In this document: one piece after another, positions 58,893 to 64,000 of the stretch
Position numbering within the stretch: position 1 is the stretch's first letter
How the letters are laid out: each line of letters starts with the position of its first letter
Origin: Branchiostoma floridae
Lineage: Eukaryota; Chordata; Leptocardii; Amphioxiformes; Branchiostomatidae
Length of the DNA stretch: 64,000 bases
Assembly: GCF_000003815.2 (NCBI RefSeq)
Contig: NC_049989.1
Location: 9,154,880 to 9,218,879 of the forward strand
Reading direction: 5' to 3'
Made by a program: the position numbers and the translations under genes
The notes under the pieces: generated by a model
The model's database searches: none
The model's input: the letters and a program-made list of their open reading frames with translations, nothing else
What the model was told of the DNA's origin: nothing

Positions 58893-61800
58893 TCAAATCT
58901 CATAGTCCCATCTCCACATGTTTGTGAGATAAACCCTTCGCAGTATGAGGAACGCTATGGACAACGTTAAGACAACCATTAAGAGGAGTGAACAGGAACC
59001 GGCGCTGACTTGCTGTTGCCTTGGCAACTGCCGGGCAACGCCTGAGGCGGGATTATTCGTAGCGTGCACGGCTCGTTGTCTGACACTGGTCCTAGCTTGC
59101 GCTGGTTGAGTTGTAGCACCCTGCTGACTGGACAGGTTAGTGTTGGAAGAGCTTGCAGTGGTGGGCTGTGGAGCTGCAGTTCCATCTGTAGCCTGTGGAG
59201 GCGCTGCAGTACCACCCATTTGCTGCATGGCATTGGGGTAGCCAGCTGCATACATGGCATAGGGAGGGGGGACCATGTAGGGAAACATGGGGGGAACAGG
59301 GTTGCCAGGTGGCACCTGTGTCCCTGGTGCACCCTGGGATGGGGTTGCTGACCCTTGGGTCGTGGGGTCACCGTCTGTGGGCGGGGTCTGGGCTGTGCTT
59401 GTGTTTCCAGCACCAGATTGGTCTTTTCCTTTTTCAGCTTCCCCCTGTGGATGAAATACATACAATTCAGAACTGAATAATCATGGTTTTAACCACTAAT
59501 CAATCTTGCTAGAATCCTTCTACTGTGCATTCTGAAATAAAATAACAGCTTACGTTTGAAGACTGACAAGCTTAAACACCCACCAATTGTTGCATTCAGA
59601 AAACTGACACCATATAATTCAATATGATAATATTAGTGGCAATAACCTTGAAGCTGATCTGTGAGGCCAGTTCCTGGGCTTCCCTGTCTGCGTCTGTGGG
59701 GTGATTGGAGGGAGGCTTCAGCATGGTTTTGTTGGTGGTTCCACAGGTATCGCACTTCCACTCCTGGGACCTGCAGCAATGTAGGAAGTACAATCATGGA
59801 CACAGCGCTAACATTTCAGTCTTTTGAGTTTGCACTTCGTAAAATAGAAATCAAAAACAAAATCTATGTTTACAGCATTTTGAGTTTACCCTGAGATGTT
59901 GAACACCCCCCCCCCCCATGCAAACTTAAAAACACTGAAGAAAGGTTACAATTTACATTTACAGTATGCTCCATCTACATCTACATGTGTCTACATGAGT
60001 ATTTAGGGCAGAAGCAACATGTTCATTTGAGTATCACGACATCACAACTAGTGAGGGTCCATTATGAATGCATATTAACCTTTAATAGGTAACCAGAGAT
60101 ACCATTGATGTTACAGTGCTTGTATAAGGATAAAAGCATGCCCTCAAGCTTTAGGACAATTTATATCCCTGATATATCCAGGGAAACCAATTAGACATAA
60201 CTTCAAACTAATATGCCTAGCATGCATCCTCAAGCAACTATTAGAATGAAGGCACCCTGGTCAGTGAGTACATTGCAATCTTGCAATGGCATATACTGTA
60301 TAGATTTACAGCAACAAATGTTTTTTATCAATATTTTTTTTTTTCACCAAGGCACATCATCCTTATATTTTTAGCATGTTCATCCTACCCATTGGGGCAG
60401 ATTTTGTCAAAGCTAGAAAATGACTTACTTCTGATCATGACCATATTAATTCATTGATGGTGACAGTCCTCATCTGTGACTTGTCTGACTGAGACAATTA
60501 GTCATATTCAAAAATTGTGGCCATCTGTGGACTTGTGACAATAGCTTCATCCTTCAGCCTGCATCACTAATCAAGCCAACGAATTTGAAAATGGGCTAGA
60601 GCTCGACAAATTTCAAAATAGCCAGAGCGTTGACTGTATTTTCTGCTGAAAATCTGCCTCGTCACAAATTGGACAGGGATAGTAGCATCTCTTGGACATT
60701 GATGGATAATGTGAGAATTGACTAAGCCAGTAAAAAGCCAATATTTGGATCAACTTTAGTTCCTGAGTTGTCGGAAATATATAGGGCATGAGTGGAGTGG
60801 ACGGTCACACTAAAAATGATAACATTACCAGGACTTTTGCAATAGACGAATAAAAAATCTTTTAAAAAAAGCTTAAAAATTACGGTGAGGACACGCTGAA
60901 TTCAAGTGGAGCTTCCAGTGACCAACGGACTTCAGCCAAGCTGCTAAAAATAATTCCAATCCCACGTCATCTTGGCACTTTAAAGGAGGGAGTGGATACT
61001 TCATAAGACCAAAAGACTCAGAGACATCACCCTCATATTCAAATTATCTAGAAAAAATGCTGATCGATCATCTCACTTTCGAGACAGTATCTTGCGTTCT
61101 TCTGGTGTGTAGTCCAGGGATCCGATCGCACCAGCCCCCTTGGTCGGCATGAAGCCTATGATGGCTAACAGGACTGTACGAACTGTACAAAAAAAAGGAA
61201 ATTTTGTCAATCAGACAAATGCTTATTCCACAACAATAAACCAACAGAAAAAAATATGATTAAGGGAAACTTTGGCTATTTTTTGCTGCCCACTAACAGA
61301 AGTAGTCTTGGCGGTCAATGTACAATCATAACAAATAGGGTACTGTTATAAATGGTAATAAATAGAGATATGTAACAATACAGATATGATTGACTAAAAT
61401 CAAGTTTCAAAACTTTTTTAGGTTGATGAATGTCATATTGAACATGGATTTTATAAAGAAAATTATAAGATATTCTATATTAAGATCTGCTTACTGCTCC
61501 AAGATGGCTGCCATGTTTCAGGGTGATGTCCAGAGATGCTCAGACAAATCTTCTTCCCAGTTTCAAACCTTCCATTGGGCTGTAGAAAGAAACATGTAAC
61601 AGAAGTAACGTGAAATGTATTGCTTACATGCAGTTCTTGTGATAACTGTTAGATGGCATTCTTGTACAGTTCAGGTAGTTCACCTTAGCCACATGTATAT
61701 GCACTATGCAAATATGATGAATACACATGTGTAAAAAAATTCATATGTGTACACGTTACACATGTATGTTAAAATTAAAAACCAATTCCTTAGACTTCAT

Positions 61801-63235
61801 TAATATAGGGTGGGTACCAGTCTGGCTCATTTGGGTTCAAGGTTCAAGTCCAGAGATGGATTGACTACTAAAACAATTCAAAAACAGAAAGACCAGGAAG
61901 ACTTTCATACAACTACAAGTAGGGCATCTGCTTTGCTCTTGTGTTTGTTTGTACTGGAAGATGTAGGTGCTTATTTTGATCCATATCCAAAACTGGTCCG
62001 CCAAATCTACAAAAGTCTCTTTTTAGATGTACATGTATAAGATCCGCTTCCTTTTTATGCACTGTGTATATATTGATGGCATGACTGATAACTGTTTTTA
62101 ATTGACATGTATGTAAATATTGACCACTGTATGTACAAGTATGTTGTCTGTATGAAGTCCAGGAAGATAAGTGGTGTGCCCTAGGGCACGTCACTAATGG
62201 ATTTTCAGATAAAGTCTCAAGTCTCTTACTGTAGTGTGATTTTCTGGTACAGCATTAGTTCAACTAAAGGGCACTGGTACTCACAATTTGACTTAATAAG
62301 CACAAATGTACGTACTACATATACACAAAATATACACCAAACTAAAATCTTGTCACATTTCTCTAAGTATGCTATCAGTGGTACTTGAGGCACTTACAGT
62401 GAGCAGCATGATGCTGGGAGGCTTCATTGGGTACTCAGGAGGCAGCGTGATGCGCCCGTGGTACATCCCTCCCTGGAAGTCTGAGTCAGGGGGACCACGC
62501 ACGGTGAAGTGCCACTCAAACAAGTTGTCCTGCAAAAAATGGCCAAAAATCATGTATATCACACAACATACTTATTCATTTGTTAATAGTGACTAAATTC
62601 AGCAACCTTAAAGCAATCACTATTCAACCAATAAAATGTCATCATTGCATGCGCAGCTTTTCAGATTCTCACCTCCAGCGGTTGGGCGTAATACTGTTCT
62701 GTCGGCTCATGCATTTCTTTTGCCTCCCTCATCAGCCGCTTCACAGCTGTGGGGAAAAAAAACATTGTATAGAATTACATTGTATTTGTATTCACGAGGT
62801 AGAATACCCTGTTTCAATTTTTAGCGTGCAATATGCTGGAATGTATATTTAGAATATTTTTAGCTAATAATCTGATGCCTATGTCTTAATGCCAACATAT
62901 GGACACATATAGATACTGTATATATACATTGAGAGAGAAAGAGAGACTTGTAAGCCATACTGTGCTGAAAAAATTAACTGATATAAATCTTTTTAACTTT
63001 AAAATAATACATTATGCTGATCTTGTAAGACTTCGATATCGTTTTTCTAATGAAATTTAAGCAAATGACTGATTGTACCCCGACTGACACTGATGCTAAA
63101 AGTTTGTGCTGGAAACTTTAAAACGTTGATAATATAATGTTGGAAATTCTGATCCCCTCCCCATTTTTAAATGGGGATATTAAAATATCTAAATCGCCGG
63201 TCACCTGGACTTTTCATGTTGTATCGTCCCTCCAT
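58893..63235 (-). CDS. UBE2J1: Ubiquitin-conjugating enzyme E2 J1, ER membrane-anchored
   Basis: E2 enzyme of ER-associated degradation: receives ubiquitin from E1 on a cysteine and passes it on with ER E3 ligases. Seven exons on the minus strand: 63,205-63,235, 62,673-62,746, 62,398-62,529, 61,495-61,579, 61,077-61,182, 59,647-59,770 and 58,893-59,444; the sum is 1,104 bases, 367 aa. The UBC fold is complete: KSPAVKRLMREAKE start, FEWHFTVRGPPDSDFQGG, LPPEYPMKPPSIMLLT, active-site cysteine in KKICLSISGHHPETW, LLAIIGFMPTKGAGAIGSLD. Then EWKCDTCG and the QISFK helix. The last exon is a Pro/Gln/Thr-rich linker of about 150 residues and a C-terminal anchor (LLLMVVLTLSIAFLILRRVY), the tail-anchored layout of UBE2J1. 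Longer than the human protein (318 aa) because of the linker. UBE2J2 is excluded by the start, linker and tail. Divergent from UPB1. Confidence 0.96.
59771..61076 (-). other. Intron 5 of UBE2J1 (1.3 kb)
   Basis: Phase-2 intron; donor GTGAGATG, acceptor TTGCTGCAG (minus strand). A poly-C run lies near 59,909-59,918. No gene or named repeat seen. Confidence 0.7.
61580..62397 (-). other. Intron 3 of UBE2J1
   Basis: Phase-0 intron; donor GTAAGTGC, acceptor TTTCTACAG (minus strand). A GGTTCAAGTCC B-box-like motif at about 61,841-61,851 hints at a SINE fragment. Otherwise nothing recognised. Confidence 0.6.
62747..63204 (-). other. Intron 1 of UBE2J1
   Basis: Phase-1 intron after KSP; donor GTGACC, acceptor CCCCACAG (minus strand). 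No gene or repeat recognised. Confidence 0.75.
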
Positions 63236-63882
63236 CTTTGCGGCTGTTCTGTCCACTCGTCCTGAAATTATGCAGTCTTCTGTCGGTTTTGTGACTACAA
63301 AATTTAGATTGATTGATCTGAATTTTACACGTACGTCGAAAACCCGGAAGTTGATCTGTTTTGGACACGTATTCGGTAACGGATGTAACACGTCCGTTGA
63401 TTGGCTCTCTTGTGGAAACAATAAACATTTCAACCAATCACTTAATCGTACTCTTGCAGATTTGTCTGTAGAAAAAAATAGTTTATGATTTGTAGACTAT
63501 GTTTCAGGGTATTGTAAAACAGCAGGCTATTCAAATCACACGATTCGAAGGTATATATTTTTCCTTTCCCTGGATATTTGAGAGGACTTTGAAGTTTGAA
63601 ACACTGCAGATAACAACAATGTCAAGAGCATGTCATTCGTTGAATTTTTTTAGTGGCAACCTCTGACCCCACATAGCCGCGTGTGAAGCCAAATCCCTGC
63701 GCCGCGAAAATTATATGAGAGGTCAGGTACGCCCACTGAGGGTCATAGGTCACTGACAGTCTTGGTAAGTTTCTTTGAGAAGTTGCTTCGTCTGCATTTC
63801 TGAAATTGGGCTCCTACTGAAGGACTCTAACGCCTCTCTTCTTACTTAGAAGTATAGTAGAGCTCTCTTGGGCGTTTGCACT
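63236..63882. promoter_or_regulatory. Shared intergenic promoter region of UBE2J1 and UPB1
   Basis: 647 bp separate the two divergent start codons. Near UBE2J1 there are two CCAAT boxes, one on each strand: ATTGG at 63,400-63,404 (CCAAT on the UBE2J1 strand) and CCAAT at 63,434-63,438. Near UPB1 there are three nuclear-receptor half sites. No TATA box at a convincing distance was seen. Whether transcription is truly bidirectional from one core is not shown by sequence. Confidence 0.6.
63740..63752 (+). promoter_or_regulatory. DR1 nuclear-receptor element upstream of UPB1
   Basis: GGGTCATAGGTCA: two direct half sites spaced by one base, the DR1 layout bound by RXR heterodimers, HNF4 and COUP-TF in animals. 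Another AGGTCA half site lies at 63,720-63,725. About 130 bases upstream of the UPB1 start codon. Confidence 0.5.
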
Positions 63883-63983
63883 ATGGGTGACGAGCTGAAG
63901 AACGTGGATGACGTGTTACGGGAGCATATCCCGCCGGAGAAACTCAAAGAAGTTCAAAGAGTTTTGTACGGCTCAAGTTTCAG
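63883..63983 (+). CDS. UPB1: Beta-ureidopropionase, first coding exon (gene continues past the edge)
   Basis: Last enzyme of pyrimidine breakdown: hydrolyses N-carbamoyl-beta-alanine to beta-alanine, CO2 and ammonia; cytosolic, nitrilase family. Only the N-terminus is in the window, 33 codons plus two bases, ending at donor GTGAGT at 63,984. The readable protein MGDELKNVDDVLREHIPPEK, then LKEVQRVLYGSSF, matches the family's N-terminal helix (E-H-x-P-x-x-x-L-x-E-V-x-R-V-L-Y-G). The catalytic Glu-Lys-Cys residues lie downstream outside the window. The call rests on this short but distinctive segment. Confidence 0.85.
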
Positions 63984-64000
63984 GTGAGTACTTTATATAC

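Noticed and set aside
59064-59476. Plus-strand open frames over the last UBE2J1 exon
   Set aside because: Antisense shadows of the GC-richer coding exon.

Overview
The window looks like nuclear DNA of an invertebrate chordate, most likely an amphioxus (Branchiostoma). This is an inference. The recognisable genes are split by GT-AG introns and encode animal families: neuropeptide GPCRs, a membrane-anchored E2 ubiquitin-conjugating enzyme and a pyrimidine-catabolism enzyme. Intergenic DNA is crowded with short palindromic MITEs, tRNA-headed SINEs, LINE 3' stubs and piggyBac-like and Tc1-like relics. No bacterial or viral gene organisation is seen. All exon models were assembled by eye from splice signals, reading phase and family motifs. 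No database search was run.

Region 1 (about 1-39,450) holds three peptide GPCR genes in tandem on the + strand. All three resemble neuropeptide FF / RFamide receptors and share two intron positions: phase 1 after TM2, and phase 2 inside the DRY codons. Gene 1 (655-9095, four exons, 393 aa) is the diverged member and has an extra intron in extracellular loop 2. Genes 2 (23,853-27,263) and 3 (36,524-39,298) have three exons and 364 aa each and are recent duplicates. Their identity is mosaic: TM1-TM2 and the start of exon 3 are almost identical even at silent sites, while TM5 to the C-terminus is clearly diverged. A block of 5' flanking DNA is duplicated along with them.

Region 2 (about 39,450-50,000) has no gene I can support. 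It contains a GA-rich simple repeat, a palindromic element, a minisatellite-like stretch, a Tc1/mariner transposase relic, a set of short palindromes, a LINE tail and a SINE.

Region 3 (50,008-54,439) is a five-exon + strand gene for a secreted cysteine-rich protein of about 227 aa that I cannot assign to a family. Its reading phase is consistent across all four introns, and it carries an internal repeat of a three-cysteine module. DNA just downstream is a diverged duplicate of DNA at about 30.19-30.6 kb.

Region 4 (58,893-64,000) holds UBE2J1 on the - strand (seven exons, 367 aa, ER-anchored E2) head-to-head with the first coding exon of beta-ureidopropionase (UPB1), which runs off the right edge. 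They share a roughly 650-bp intergenic promoter region that contains CCAAT boxes on the UBE2J1 side and a perfect DR1 nuclear-receptor site on the UPB1 side.
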